Numbered from the stretch's first letter, positions 18,692-27,396 are shown. The stretch: DNA of 64,000 nt from Bacteroidaceae bacterium (GCA_017617315.1 JAFZWM010000018.1:40990-104989), one strand, 5' to 3'. Notes: generated from the sequence alone by a model not told the origin. A program made the numbers and translations.

Positions 18692-19023
18692 GCCAGCACA
18701 AACAATCCTAACATTATACATAATGCTCCGCATACGTTATAGACCGATATTTGTTCGGCAAAAAACAAGTACGAAAGCAACATAACCATCACAATTGTAA
18801 CGCTCTTGCACAAGAATGCCGTATTAAGCTGCATGAACGACAGAATCCTCTGCCACAGCACGGCGTACACTCCAAGTGCAAGAACGACTCCTGCAAAAAA
18901 CAAGATATAGCCAAACGACATTACCTCGTGCAGAGAGGCCATCTTGCTGAACAATATTGAACTAGAATAAACAGCAAAGGCAAACAAAAGCAGGCACACT
19001 CTGCCTATCGACAAATTCTTCAT
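18679..19023 (-). CDS. Small four-helix EamA/SMR transporter, ArnE-like subunit
   Basis: The 114-residue protein has four hydrophobic segments and the SYLFFAEQISVYNVCGALCIML pattern of EamA domains, parallel to its downstream neighbour. It overlaps the acetyltransferase gene upstream by four bases and its partner by 13 bases, so the two are likely made in equal amounts and form a heterodimer. The proposed role is flipping an undecaprenyl-phosphate-linked sugar across the inner membrane. The fold is clear and the substrate is inferred from neighbours. Confidence 0.75.
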   Translation of the reverse strand: MKNLSIGRVCLLLFAFAVYSSSILFSKMASLHEVMSFGYILFFAGVVLALGVYAVLWQRILSFMQLNTAFLCKSVTIVMVMLLSYLFFAEQISVYNVCGALCIMLGLFVLAWRK

Positions 19024-19718
19024 TTAAGCCAGATGTGATAAATGTTTGTTACCGACTTCACTTCAAAGCCGTTCTTCTCGTAATAGCGACACGCCACAGT
19101 GTTTCGTTTCTGAGTGGCAACCTCGATATGTGTTCCGACTTCGAACTTCGACAAAAAGGTCTGCATTATTCTTGAGCCTACACCACGACCAGCCACCGTC
19201 GGACTTACAGCAATCAAACCGATATCCACGCAGTTTTCCTCTTTTTTATAAGTCAACATGCCTTCGCAACTGCCAGACTGGCAGAAGCCGAGCACATCGG
19301 TAGCAATTGCCCCGTTTAGCGAGCGTTCCATCCACAAGCGATAAAGGGTCTTGAACACCGAAGAAGGCAGCTTTTTGTCGATATTATAGCGCGAATATTT
19401 TCCGCTTTCATAGGCAAGCGCAAGAAGCTCGTCTGACAACTCGCGATTCTTTATACTAACAACGTTTTCGTTGGATAAATGCCTGTCAGATGCTTTAATA
19501 TTCTGCTGATATACAACCTTTTCATCGGCTAAGAGAATATTTTCAGACATCAAATTTTCGGGAATTGAGCCGCCCTTGAGATAAAGCAGTTCGTAGCCTT
19601 GTTTTTTGGCTTCCGCAAGTTCGGCATCAAGCCATAGCTTCGTTATATCGGCATCAGGAACAAGATTTCCGACCTTGAACCCGAAATTATCAGTATCCCA
19701 CTGTACCAACTGTATCAT
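19020..19718 (-). CDS. GNAT acetyltransferase, WecD-like (dTDP-amino-sugar N-acetyltransferase)
   Basis: The 232-residue protein has a C-terminal GNAT domain: IGLIAVSPTVAGRGVGSRIM is the acetyl-CoA loop (RGVGSR matching the Q/RxxGxG/A signature). VATQKRNTVACRYYEKNGF is the following conserved strand and helix. The N-terminal part (WDTDNFGFKVGNL) is like WecD. Next to a WecE-like transaminase it most likely N-acetylates dTDP-Fuc4N to dTDP-Fuc4NAc. It overlaps both neighbours by four bases. Confidence 0.83.
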   Translation of the reverse strand: MIQLVQWDTDNFGFKVGNLVPDADITKLWLDAELAEAKKQGYELLYLKGGSIPENLMSENILLADEKVVYQQNIKASDRHLSNENVVSIKNRELSDELLALAYESGKYSRYNIDKKLPSSVFKTLYRLWMERSLNGAIATDVLGFCQSGSCEGMLTYKKEENCVDIGLIAVSPTVAGRGVGSRIMQTFLSKFEVGTHIEVATQKRNTVACRYYEKNGFEVKSVTNIYHIWLK

Positions 19719-20644
19719 TTTTCTGAAAAATTTATAGTCTCACCAATAATGAAGACTGGACGGCCTTTCACTCTGTCAAAAATTTTTCCGATATACAATC
19801 CAGTGATTCCCAGCATCATAGTAAGAATTCCGGCGATGAGCCACAAAGAGATTACCATCGTTGTGAAACCATCGACCGCAATCAAGCCCAAACACCACTT
19901 TATGAAGTAATACAAAGCAACAAGCAACGAACCGATTACGACATAAAAACCAAATGTAAGCATAAGCCTTAGCGGCTTGTCTGAGAAGCCAATCATATTG
20001 TCGCTTGCAAGTCGCATAAGCTTGAAGAAACTGTATGACGATGAGCCGACCTGTCTCTCGGCATGTTGAACGGGCAGATAGCCTTTGCGGAAACCAACCC
20101 ATTGAGCCATAATCGGAAAATATCGGATGCTGTCGCCCATCGACAAAATGGCACTTACTACCCTGCGGTTATATATTCCGAAATTCGCCACGCTTTTGTC
20201 TTGCTTTGAATCTGTCAGGAAAGAGAAAACAAAATAGAAAGCCGCGCTCGAAAGTCGTTTCATGAAAGTATCCTGACGCTCAACGCGCTGTGCAAAGACC
20301 GAGTCGAATCCCTCCTTTGCCTTAGCATAAAGGTTCGGGATTTCTTCGGGACGATCCTGAAGGTCGCAATCCATAACCACAACCCAGTCGCCTGATGTTT
20401 TCGACAATCCGGCAGTAATTGCGTAGTGCTGGCCGAAATTTCGCGAGAGATTCACACCCTTCACCTTTTTGTTTTCGTTACAGAGCTGAACGATTTTTTT
20501 CCACGAATTATCTGGCGAGCAATCGTTTACAAGAATAATTTCAAAATCTTCCGTTATATCTTTTACAGACTCGATTATCCGGCGAACAAGTTCGTCGAGC
20601 ATTTTCTCTCCGCGATATATTGGCGATACAATAGAAAGTTCCAT
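19715..20644 (-). CDS. Polyprenyl-phosphate glycosyltransferase (ArnC/GtrB-like GT2)
   Basis: The 309-residue GT2 enzyme has a cytosolic catalytic domain: LSIVSPIYRGEKML, then ILVNDCSPDNSW, then VVVMDCDLQDRPEEIP with the metal-binding acidic residues. Two C-terminal membrane segments follow at about 230-290. This is the layout of ArnC, GtrB and dolichol-phosphate mannose synthases, which move a sugar from a nucleotide donor to undecaprenyl phosphate. It is the first gene of a leftward unit with its own TATCTTTG box. The sugar is probably the Fuc4NAc made by the next genes. Confidence 0.88.
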   Translation of the reverse strand: MELSIVSPIYRGEKMLDELVRRIIESVKDITEDFEIILVNDCSPDNSWKKIVQLCNENKKVKGVNLSRNFGQHYAITAGLSKTSGDWVVVMDCDLQDRPEEIPNLYAKAKEGFDSVFAQRVERQDTFMKRLSSAAFYFVFSFLTDSKQDKSVANFGIYNRRVVSAILSMGDSIRYFPIMAQWVGFRKGYLPVQHAERQVGSSSYSFFKLMRLASDNMIGFSDKPLRLMLTFGFYVVIGSLLVALYYFIKWCLGLIAVDGFTTMVISLWLIAGILTMMLGITGLYIGKIFDRVKGRPVFIIGETINFSEK

Positions 20645-20664
20645 ATTATTACATTTTTCAGCTA

Positions 20665-20672
20665 CAAAGATA
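20665..20672 (-). promoter_or_regulatory. Promoter -7 box for the amino-sugar tailoring unit
   Basis: The minus strand reads TATCTTTG, 20 bases before the ATG at 20644. The -33 motif is not clear. Confidence 0.55.
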
Positions 20673-20719
20673 GTAAAATTTCTGACGAATGAGCACAGTT
20701 TTCGCCTTACAAAACAAAA

Positions 20720-20752
20720 AAAGGCTCGCTACACTTAGTGTAACAAGCCTTT
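20720..20752 (-). terminator. Rho-independent terminator of the small lipoprotein gene
   Basis: AAAGGC and GCCTTT enclose an inner ACACT-TA-GTGT pairing. On the minus strand the hairpin is followed by a run of T. It lies about 20 bases after the lipoprotein stop. Confidence 0.75.
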
Positions 20753-20772
20753 AATTTCTTACTGTTCGTAAA

Positions 20773-20952
20773 TTACTTTACAGCAGCAGAATCAGCAGCT
20801 GTTGAATCGCAAGCAACAGTGTCAGCAGCAGTAGTGTCAACTGCTACAGAGTCAGAATCAGCTGCGTTAGCAGCAGCGTCGTTCTTACCACCATTACATG
20901 AAGCCAAAGAGATAGCTGCGAAAGCTACGAACAAAAATACAAGTTTCTTCAT
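20773..20952 (-). CDS. 59-residue acidic lipoprotein
   Basis: This short frame has a strong gene signature. MKKLVFLFVAFAAISLASC is a lipoprotein signal with the lipobox LASC, followed by GGKNDAAANA. The mature part then alternates Asp with Ser/Thr, Ala and Val and contains one further cysteine. The mature peptide is about 41 residues, acidic and probably disordered. A TACTTTTG promoter box lies 52 bases upstream and a good terminator follows, so it is a single-gene unit. I do not recognise a family, and the function is unknown. Confidence 0.85.
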   Translation of the reverse strand: MKKLVFLFVAFAAISLASCNGGKNDAAANAADSDSVAVDTTAADTVACDSTAADSAAVK

Positions 20953-21003
20953 TTTTTTTGCTTTTTAAATCTGTAAAACAATCATTTGCTTATTAAAACG
21001 ATG

Positions 21004-21011
21004 CAAAAGTA
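21004..21011 (-). promoter_or_regulatory. Promoter -7 box for the acidic lipoprotein
   Basis: The minus strand reads TACTTTTG, fitting TAnnTTTG, with a TTG about 15 bases further upstream. The rest of 20953-21212 is AT-rich and holds no gene. Confidence 0.5.
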
Positions 21012-21212
21012 ATCACTTTTTTGATACAACGTATATTTTTTTTGAAGTTTTTTTCACTCTTTTTGTAACTTTTTTATAACTATTTATTTTTCAATACTTT
21101 ACAGACACACTTTTTTAGCATTACTTTAGCACTTCAAACAATACGGTTGAAATAAAACGCAATAAAAATGTTCTACAATAGTGTTTTTACACAAAAATTA
21201 AATTCATTTTAT

Positions 21213-21243
21213 TTTGTCAGGCTATCGTTTTGCAGTATCTTTG
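21213..21243 (+). promoter_or_regulatory. Promoter of the mtaB unit
   Basis: TTTG (21213-21216) and TATCTTTG (21236-21243) are separated by 19 bases, a full match to the Bacteroidota consensus, 25 bases before the mtaB ATG. Confidence 0.75.
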
Positions 21244-21268
21244 CCAAAGATATATTATAAGGTAAAAG

Positions 21269-22621
21269 ATGATTGATTTATCAATATTCCAGCATAAAAA
21301 AGTGGCTTTCTACACGCTCGGATGCAAGCTGAACTTTGCCGAGACTTCGTCGATAGGCAAGTCGCTTAAGAACATTGGCGTTGAAAAAGCCGGAGAAAAC
21401 GAAATTGCCGACATCTGCATAATCAACACATGCTCGGTTACCGAGGTTGCCGACCAGAAAGGCCGCCACGCCATAAACAAACTCGTCCGCGAGAATCCGG
21501 GAGCGTTTGTCGTGGTTATCGGATGCTACGCACAGCTCAAGCCCGAGCAGGTGGCAGCCATAAAGGGCGTCGATCTTGTTTTGGGAGCCGAGCAGAAGGG
21601 ACAGATAATCGAATATATGTCCGAAGCTATGGTTCAGCGGATGCAGAACGGCAACGGCGACTCTCATCTGCACGAATTTCATCAGGTGGCAACGAAGGAC
21701 ATCAAGTCGTTCGCGCCGTCATGCTCATGCGGCGACCGCACCCGATATTTTCTGAAGGTGCAAGACGGCTGCAACTACTATTGCACCTACTGCACCATTC
21801 CCATTGCACGCGGAAACAGCCGCAACGGCTCTATCGCATCGCTCGTGAAACAAGCCGAAGAAGTGGTTCAGGAAGGCGGAAAGGAAATTGTTCTGACGGG
21901 CGTGAACATTGGCGACTTCGGACACTCTACAAACGAGAAATTCGTAGACCTTGTAAAGGCTCTTGACCAGGTTGAAGGCATTGAAAGATACCGAATCTCA
22001 TCAATCGAGCCAAATCTGATTACGAACGAGATTGTAGACTATTGCGCAGAGTCGAAAGCATTCATGCCGCACTTTCACATTCCGTTGCAAAGCGGAAGCA
22101 ACAGCGTATTGAAGCTGATGCACCGCCGATACACAACCGAATTCTTTGCCGAGAAAATCAACTACATTCGCCAGAAGATGCCAGATGTATTCTTTGGCGT
22201 AGACGTAATCGTGGGCACGCGAGGCGAGACCGATGAATATTTTGAAGAGGCCTACCGATTCATCGAGTCGCTGCCAATCTCACAGCTGCACGTGTTCAGC
22301 TACAGCGAGCGTCCGGGCACTCAGGCTCTGAAAATCGATCATGTGGTATCGCCCGAAGTCAAGCACGAGCGCAGTCAGCGACTTCTGGCCCTATCGGACA
22401 AAAAACTGCACGATTTTTACCAGAGATTCATTGGAACGACACGCCCCGTTCTGCTCGAAAAGCCAAAGGCTGGTATGCCAATCCACGGATTTACAGATAA
22501 TTATATAAAGGTTGAGATTGAGCCGACCGACGAGAACATGGAGTTGATAAACACCATAGTAAACGTCGAACTGAAAGGCTTCAACCACAACAAAACCGCA
22601 CTTGAAGGAGTTTTAGCATGA
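21269..22621 (+). CDS. mtaB: tRNA threonylcarbamoyladenosine methylthiotransferase
   Basis: MtaB is a radical-SAM methylthiotransferase that turns t6A37 of ANN-decoding tRNAs into ms2t6A. The N-terminal UPF0004 domain has its three cluster cysteines (TLGCKLN, INTCSVTEVAD, VIGCYAQ). The radical-SAM CxxxCxxC lies in DGCNYYCTYCTIPIARG. SSIEPNLI and HIPLQSGSN follow, and a short C-terminal TRAM domain ends the protein. The length of 450 residues is normal. The tga stop overlaps the next ATG as ATGA, so translation of the glycosyltransferase gene may be coupled. Confidence 0.94.
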   Translation: MIDLSIFQHKKVAFYTLGCKLNFAETSSIGKSLKNIGVEKAGENEIADICIINTCSVTEVADQKGRHAINKLVRENPGAFVVVIGCYAQLKPEQVAAIKGVDLVLGAEQKGQIIEYMSEAMVQRMQNGNGDSHLHEFHQVATKDIKSFAPSCSCGDRTRYFLKVQDGCNYYCTYCTIPIARGNSRNGSIASLVKQAEEVVQEGGKEIVLTGVNIGDFGHSTNEKFVDLVKALDQVEGIERYRISSIEPNLITNEIVDYCAESKAFMPHFHIPLQSGSNSVLKLMHRRYTTEFFAEKINYIRQKMPDVFFGVDVIVGTRGETDEYFEEAYRFIESLPISQLHVFSYSERPGTQALKIDHVVSPEVKHERSQRLLALSDKKLHDFYQRFIGTTRPVLLEKPKAGMPIHGFTDNYIKVEIEPTDENMELINTIVNVELKGFNHNKTALEGVLA

Positions 22622-23646
22622 AAAAGGTCTCAATCGTAATCCTGAACTGGAACGGCAAGGAGATGCTGAGAAAATATCTCCCATCAGTGCTAAAATTCAG
22701 CAATGGCGAGGATATTGAAGTCTGTGTTGCTGACAATGCATCAACCGACTCATCGGTAGAAATGCTGAAAGCCGAGTTTTCGGGCGTGAGAATTGAACAG
22801 CTCGACATGAACTACGGCTTTGCGCAAGGCTACAACATCGCCCTAAAGCGCATCGAGGCCGAATATTACGTTCTGCTGAACAGCGACGTTGAGGTTACAG
22901 AAAATTGGATTGAGCCGATGCTTCAGTATCTCGACTCAAACCCGGATGTGGCGGCGTGCCAGCCTAAGATTCTGAGCGCGCACGACCATTCGACCTTCGA
23001 ATATGCCGGAGCTGCCGGCGGATTCATCGACAAGTACGGCTACCCATTCTGCCGCGGCCGTCTGTTCGACACGGTCGAGAAGGACAACGGGCAGTACGAC
23101 GAGCCGGCATCGGTTATGTGGGCAACGGGCGCGGCTCTGATGGTCCGCTCGGCCGATTTTCACAGCGTGGGCGGACTCGACCCGAAATTCTTCGCCCACA
23201 TGGAAGAGATTGACTTCTGCTGGCGACTCCGTTCGCGCGGCAGAGGCATCGTCTGCATCCCCGACAGCAAAGTCTTCCACATTGGCGGCGGAACTCTTCC
23301 GAAGAACAATCCGTTCAAGACGTTTCTGAACTTCCGTAACAATCTGCTGATGCTCTACAAGAATGTTCCAGACGATTGCCTGAAGCGCGTCATGATTGTC
23401 CGGTTCTGGTTCGACATGCTTGCGGTGATTGTCTTTGCCCTGAAGATGCAGATGGGCGATGCCAAGGCGGTTATCAGAGCGCGAAAGGAGTTCAAGAAAC
23501 TCCGAAAGACGCTATACAAGGACATCCGAAAACAGAACATGGCTCTCGCCACGAATAAATATCCGGCTGAATGGTGGGATAAAAGCCTGCTGAAGGCCTA
23601 TCATCTGAGCGGAAAAAAGACATTCTCCGAACTAAATTTTAAGTAA
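22618..23646 (+). CDS. GT2 family glycosyltransferase
   Basis: The 342-residue GT-A glycosyltransferase opens KKVSIVILNWNGKEMLRKYL and has VADNASTDSSVEML. The metal-binding DxD is in YVLLNSDVEVTENW, and the rhamnosyltransferase-like GGLDPKFFAHMEEIDFCWRL comes later. It has no membrane segment and would act at the inner face of the inner membrane on an unknown acceptor. It is sandwiched between mtaB (ATGA overlap) and a T9SS plug-like gene (TAATG overlap). It is therefore separate from the capsule locus. Confidence 0.88.
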   Translation: MKKVSIVILNWNGKEMLRKYLPSVLKFSNGEDIEVCVADNASTDSSVEMLKAEFSGVRIEQLDMNYGFAQGYNIALKRIEAEYYVLLNSDVEVTENWIEPMLQYLDSNPDVAACQPKILSAHDHSTFEYAGAAGGFIDKYGYPFCRGRLFDTVEKDNGQYDEPASVMWATGAALMVRSADFHSVGGLDPKFFAHMEEIDFCWRLRSRGRGIVCIPDSKVFHIGGGTLPKNNPFKTFLNFRNNLLMLYKNVPDDCLKRVMIVRFWFDMLAVIVFALKMQMGDAKAVIRARKEFKKLRKTLYKDIRKQNMALATNKYPAEWWDKSLLKAYHLSGKKTFSELNFK

Positions 23647-24875
23647 TGAAAAACATCTGGCTAATCATAACGACAACCTTTATCTGCACGGCAGCCAAGG
23701 CTCAAAACACGGTTGTGAGCGACCGCAACATCCACTCGGTTCAATGCGTGGCAAACAACGACTGGAGCCAGCTGCCGATAATCGGACTGAACGACGATAT
23801 GCAGATAAACATCTCGTTCGACGAACTGTCGCACGATTACCGGAAGTTTCATTACACCATTCGCCACTGCGACCGCAACTGGCAGCCAACCGACATGCTC
23901 GACTCGGAATACATCAGCGGATTTAACGACCAGACTATCGACGATTATGCCCAATCGATGAACACGACCGTCCCGTTCAACCACTACTCCATCGCGCTGC
24001 CAAACGAGCAGATTAAGTTCAAACTATCTGGAAATTACAAACTTATCGTCTTCGAGGACGGAAAAAGCGAAGAGGAGCCGTCGTTTACCACGAATTTCTA
24101 CGTCGTAGACAGAAAAATTCTGGTCGGAGCTACAATCTCGGGGAACACCGACATCAACAACCGGACAACGAGCCAGCAACTCGACATCAACATGAATCTG
24201 ACGACGATGCGCATTAACGACTGCAAAACGGAACTGACCACCATCGTTACGCAAAACCGACGATACGAAACCCGACGGAGCGTCGAGCCAAGCTACATAA
24301 GCAGTTCGGCTCTGAAATTTGAGCACAACAGAGATTTGATTTTCGACGGAAACAACGAATACCGACGATTCGAAGTTACAAACCACCTTAACGGAACGAT
24401 GGGCGTTGACCGCATAAGATGGAACAAGGCGGAAGAACATTTCGACGTATTTCTGTTCGAAGATGAGCCACGCAAGAATTACTCGTACGACGAGGACAAA
24501 AACGGTCTCTTCTACATCCGAAACGACAACCGCGAAGACATCGACACCGAAAGCGACTATATGCTCGTTCACTTCTGCCTAAAAAGCGAACCTCCTGTAA
24601 ATCAGCGAGTTTTTATAAACGGTGCGTTTACCGGCGGATGCTTCATTCCGGAGTACGAAATGCTGTACAATCCACTTACTCAACGCTACGAACAGGCCGT
24701 ATTGCTTAAACAAGGCCAGTATAACTATCTGTATACCAACCAAAAGGGTAAGCCACTCGCCGACATCGAAGGCAATTTCTACGAAACCCGGAACGAATAT
24801 CAGATTTTCGTATATTACCATCCTTTCGGTGCGAGATACGACCAGCTTATCGGCTTCTGCGAACAGAAAAATTAG
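23646..24875 (+). CDS. DUF5103 protein, type IX secretion plug-like
   Basis: The 409-residue protein starts with a signal peptide (MKNIWLIITTTFICTAAKAQ). It is rich in beta-strand, with DSEYISGFNDQTIDDYAQS, the GNYKLIVFEDG strand and the VYYHPFGARYDQLIGF end typical of DUF5103. In Flavobacterium the DUF5103-type Plug protein closes the SprA translocon of the type IX secretion system, so this protein should be periplasmic or attached to the outer membrane. No other T9SS gene is in the window. Assignment to the family is good; whether the organism has a working T9SS cannot be seen here. Confidence 0.8.
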   Translation: MKNIWLIITTTFICTAAKAQNTVVSDRNIHSVQCVANNDWSQLPIIGLNDDMQINISFDELSHDYRKFHYTIRHCDRNWQPTDMLDSEYISGFNDQTIDDYAQSMNTTVPFNHYSIALPNEQIKFKLSGNYKLIVFEDGKSEEEPSFTTNFYVVDRKILVGATISGNTDINNRTTSQQLDINMNLTTMRINDCKTELTTIVTQNRRYETRRSVEPSYISSSALKFEHNRDLIFDGNNEYRRFEVTNHLNGTMGVDRIRWNKAEEHFDVFLFEDEPRKNYSYDEDKNGLFYIRNDNREDIDTESDYMLVHFCLKSEPPVNQRVFINGAFTGGCFIPEYEMLYNPLTQRYEQAVLLKQGQYNYLYTNQKGKPLADIEGNFYETRNEYQIFVYYHPFGARYDQLIGFCEQKN

Positions 24876-26560
24876 TCGTCGAAGAGCAGGCGGGCATCTC
24901 TCGCAGCCGCCTTTCGGCACCAATCCTCTGGCACGAACTTCCAGCTATTGAACGGTTTTGGGTCAATTCGCTGTTTCTTTTCGATATATTCGGTAATGTA
25001 ATATCTTATGTCGTAAGGCGTGGCGTCAACCACCCTGCTTTCCAGTTCATCGTGCGGAATTCCGCAGCCCTTTGTCAGAATCTCGCCGCCGCCGTTGGCA
25101 CGATAGGCGTTCATCGCCACCGTATAGTCGGCATCCATGCTGAAAGGCTCGCCGTTTCGCATACTTTTTATCGAAATCTTCTCACCGGCAGGCTTGGTTA
25201 CATCAACCTCATAGACGATTCCGACAGCCGAATCGAAGTTGAAATTCGGATTCTTGAAACCGTAATGGCGCGGCGCATTCGTAGTGTCGAGAAGCAAAAG
25301 ATGATCGTCGGGCGAAGTCATCACATCTACCCACTTCATGTAGCTGTATTCCAGATAGTCCTTTATCTCGCTGCCCTTCAGACGCATGGTGTAGAGCGAG
25401 TTCTCGTACCGGTAGAACTTGAACATATCGCGCATGGTAAGCGCGCCGCCGCGAAGCACCGAATTGTATGAAAGAGGCGCAGCAAAACTCACATCAGCCC
25501 CCGTTTTGTCGAGCTGCACCTGATGAATGAAATCGACAAAGGCGCAAGGGCCGAAATACGCCTTGTTTTCCTCAATCTGATGCTTAATCTCACCCACACG
25601 ATGAGAAACGTAACTCTTTACGGCATAATACTGCGCACGGAACTGCTGGAACAGCTCGTTACCGTTGATGTCTAAGTCGTGAATGTCGGCAAGCTGCGGA
25701 GTAATCTTCTTGTCAACAACCTTGCCGTCGCACTTCGTAACAATCATCTCCACATCGCTCACCTTGTAGGCATTGGCTCCCGGGTCGATGCAGCAGACCT
25801 TTTCGCCGCTGATGTTCTCAACCCAGTCGAGACGGCGCACATGGTCGTGTCCAAAGAAAACGATGTCGAATCCTGGCACTTGCTGAGCCACCTCCCACGA
25901 TGCGTTCTCCTTGCCGTCGGGCATCACCATTCCCTCGTCCTTGCCCGAGTGGAACAAACCAACGAGAACATCCGGTTTCTCTTCTTCCTTGATGCGACTC
26001 ACCCAATATTTTGCAGATTCGAGCATATCGACAGGCTTCAAGCCACTCCAAAGTCTGTGCGGAAACCAGTTGGCAAGCATCGGCGACGTGAGTCCGAGCA
26101 CGGCAATCTTAACGCCTTCGCGATTGATTATTATATAAGGTGTAAAATAAGGCTCGCCAGTCTTTTCATTCAGAATATTTGCCGCCAAAATCGGAAAATC
26201 GCATTGCTCAACAAAACGGTCGTAAACCTCGTGCCCCGTCTCGATGTCGTGGTTTCCGATGGTGCAGGCATCGAATTTCATGTAGTTCATCATCTGCGCC
26301 GCAAGATGCTTTGAGCGCGTATCAACAACATTGTAGAAATAAGCCGACGGCTGTCCCTGAAGCGTGTCGCCGCCGTCGAGCAGAACGAGCGCGTCTTTGT
26401 ATTTCTCGCGCTGCTCGCTAACGAAAGTATGCAGTCGGCACAGGCTTCCGATGCTGGCATTTCCCGAGCGGTCGCGAATGAAATCGTACGGAAAATAATT
26501 GCCGTGAATATCTGTACAATGAACGAATTTTAGTCTGACTTCCTTATTGTTTCCCATCAT
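24872..26560 (-). CDS. 5'-nucleotidase-family metallophosphoesterase without a signal peptide
   Basis: The 562-residue protein has the N-terminal calcineurin-like domain with its metal motifs in order: CTDIHGNYFP, DGGDTLQGQPS, IGNHDIETG, GLFHSGKDEG and FFGHDHVRR. The C-terminal 5'-nucleotidase domain follows, with AMNAYRANGGGEI. The family (UshA/CpdB/YfkN) hydrolyses nucleotides and cyclic nucleotides, usually outside the cytoplasm. Here no signal peptide precedes the catalytic domain, so a cytosolic location is likely. The last four bases overlap the convergent DUF5103 gene. The start is the first or second of two adjacent ATGs. Confidence 0.88.
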   Translation of the reverse strand: MMGNNKEVRLKFVHCTDIHGNYFPYDFIRDRSGNASIGSLCRLHTFVSEQREKYKDALVLLDGGDTLQGQPSAYFYNVVDTRSKHLAAQMMNYMKFDACTIGNHDIETGHEVYDRFVEQCDFPILAANILNEKTGEPYFTPYIIINREGVKIAVLGLTSPMLANWFPHRLWSGLKPVDMLESAKYWVSRIKEEEKPDVLVGLFHSGKDEGMVMPDGKENASWEVAQQVPGFDIVFFGHDHVRRLDWVENISGEKVCCIDPGANAYKVSDVEMIVTKCDGKVVDKKITPQLADIHDLDINGNELFQQFRAQYYAVKSYVSHRVGEIKHQIEENKAYFGPCAFVDFIHQVQLDKTGADVSFAAPLSYNSVLRGGALTMRDMFKFYRYENSLYTMRLKGSEIKDYLEYSYMKWVDVMTSPDDHLLLLDTTNAPRHYGFKNPNFNFDSAVGIVYEVDVTKPAGEKISIKSMRNGEPFSMDADYTVAMNAYRANGGGEILTKGCGIPHDELESRVVDATPYDIRYYITEYIEKKQRIDPKPFNSWKFVPEDWCRKAAARDARLLFDD

Positions 26561-26651
26561 CTGTTATTTGTAATGCGAATTTAGCAAAAAATCGCGTTTC
26601 GTGCAACTGAATGGCATTTATTTTGCAGAGTGCAAAACAAAAAAAACTATT

Positions 26652-27344
26652 ATGGCAGTTGATTACTACAAAGTTCTAGGTATTGACAGAAACACTCCGC
26701 AGAAGGACATAAAGAGTGCCTACCGCAAGAGAAGCAAGCAGTTCCATCCCGACTTGCATCCCGACGACCCGAAGGCCGAAGCCAAGTTCAAGAAGCTTCA
26801 GGAGGCCTACAACGTGCTGGGCGACGAGAACAAGCGCAAGCTTTACGACCAGTATGGCGAAAATTGGGAGAACATGAGCAAGATGGGCGGCGATCCGTTT
26901 GGAGGTGCCGGCGGCTTTGGAGGAGGCAATCCGTTTGGCGGCGGAAATCCTTTCGGAGGCGGATTCAACACGTCCGACCTCGGCGACATCTTCAGTCAGA
27001 TGTTTGGCGGAATGGGCGGTAGCAGAAGACGAAGCTCGGGAGGCTGCGGCGGCAGTTGTCATTCTCAGCCAGAACCCGACGAAACACAAAGCACCGTAAA
27101 CATCGACATGTACACTGCCCTGCTTGGCGGCGAAGTCATCGTTCAGACTCCAAGCGGCAGCAAAATCAAGCTGAAGGTTAAGCCTTGCACGCAAAACGGC
27201 ACAAAGGTAAAACTTGCCGGAAAGGGCAAGCCGAAGAGCAACGGATATTATTCCGACCTTATTATAACGTACAACGTTACGCTTCCCGAGTCGCTGTCGG
27301 AAAAGCAGAAATCGCTTCTCGAGCAGATGCGAAACGCAGGATAA
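26652..27344 (+). CDS. DnaJ/CbpA-type J-domain co-chaperone
   Basis: The J domain begins MAVDYYKVLGIDRNTPQ, with the HPD motif in QFHPDLHPDD, and stimulates DnaK ATPase. A Gly/Phe-rich segment follows (GGFGGGNPFGGG), then a DnaJ C-terminal substrate-binding domain (VNIDMYTALLGGEVIVQTP). There is no CxxCxGxG zinc finger, so it is a class II, CbpA-like protein of about 230 residues, shorter than CbpA because only one C-terminal barrel region is evident. I start at the ATG at 26652; an upstream in-frame start would add 17 unrelated residues. Confidence 0.9.
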   Translation: MAVDYYKVLGIDRNTPQKDIKSAYRKRSKQFHPDLHPDDPKAEAKFKKLQEAYNVLGDENKRKLYDQYGENWENMSKMGGDPFGGAGGFGGGNPFGGGNPFGGGFNTSDLGDIFSQMFGGMGGSRRRSSGGCGGSCHSQPEPDETQSTVNIDMYTALLGGEVIVQTPSGSKIKLKVKPCTQNGTKVKLAGKGKPKSNGYYSDLIITYNVTLPESLSEKQKSLLEQMRNAG

Positions 27345-27350
27345 AAAAGA

Positions 27351-27390
27351 AATGCCTTTCATTCAGAAAACAAACAGAATGAAAGGCATT
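27351..27390. terminator. Bidirectional terminator between dnaJ-like and pfkB-like genes
   Basis: AATGCCTTTCATTC (27351-27364) pairs perfectly with GAATGAAAGGCATT (27377-27390) around a 12-base loop. A run of T follows on the plus strand, and A-rich sequence precedes it so that the minus strand also gains a T-tract. Confidence 0.9.
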
Positions 27391-27396
27391 TTTTTG

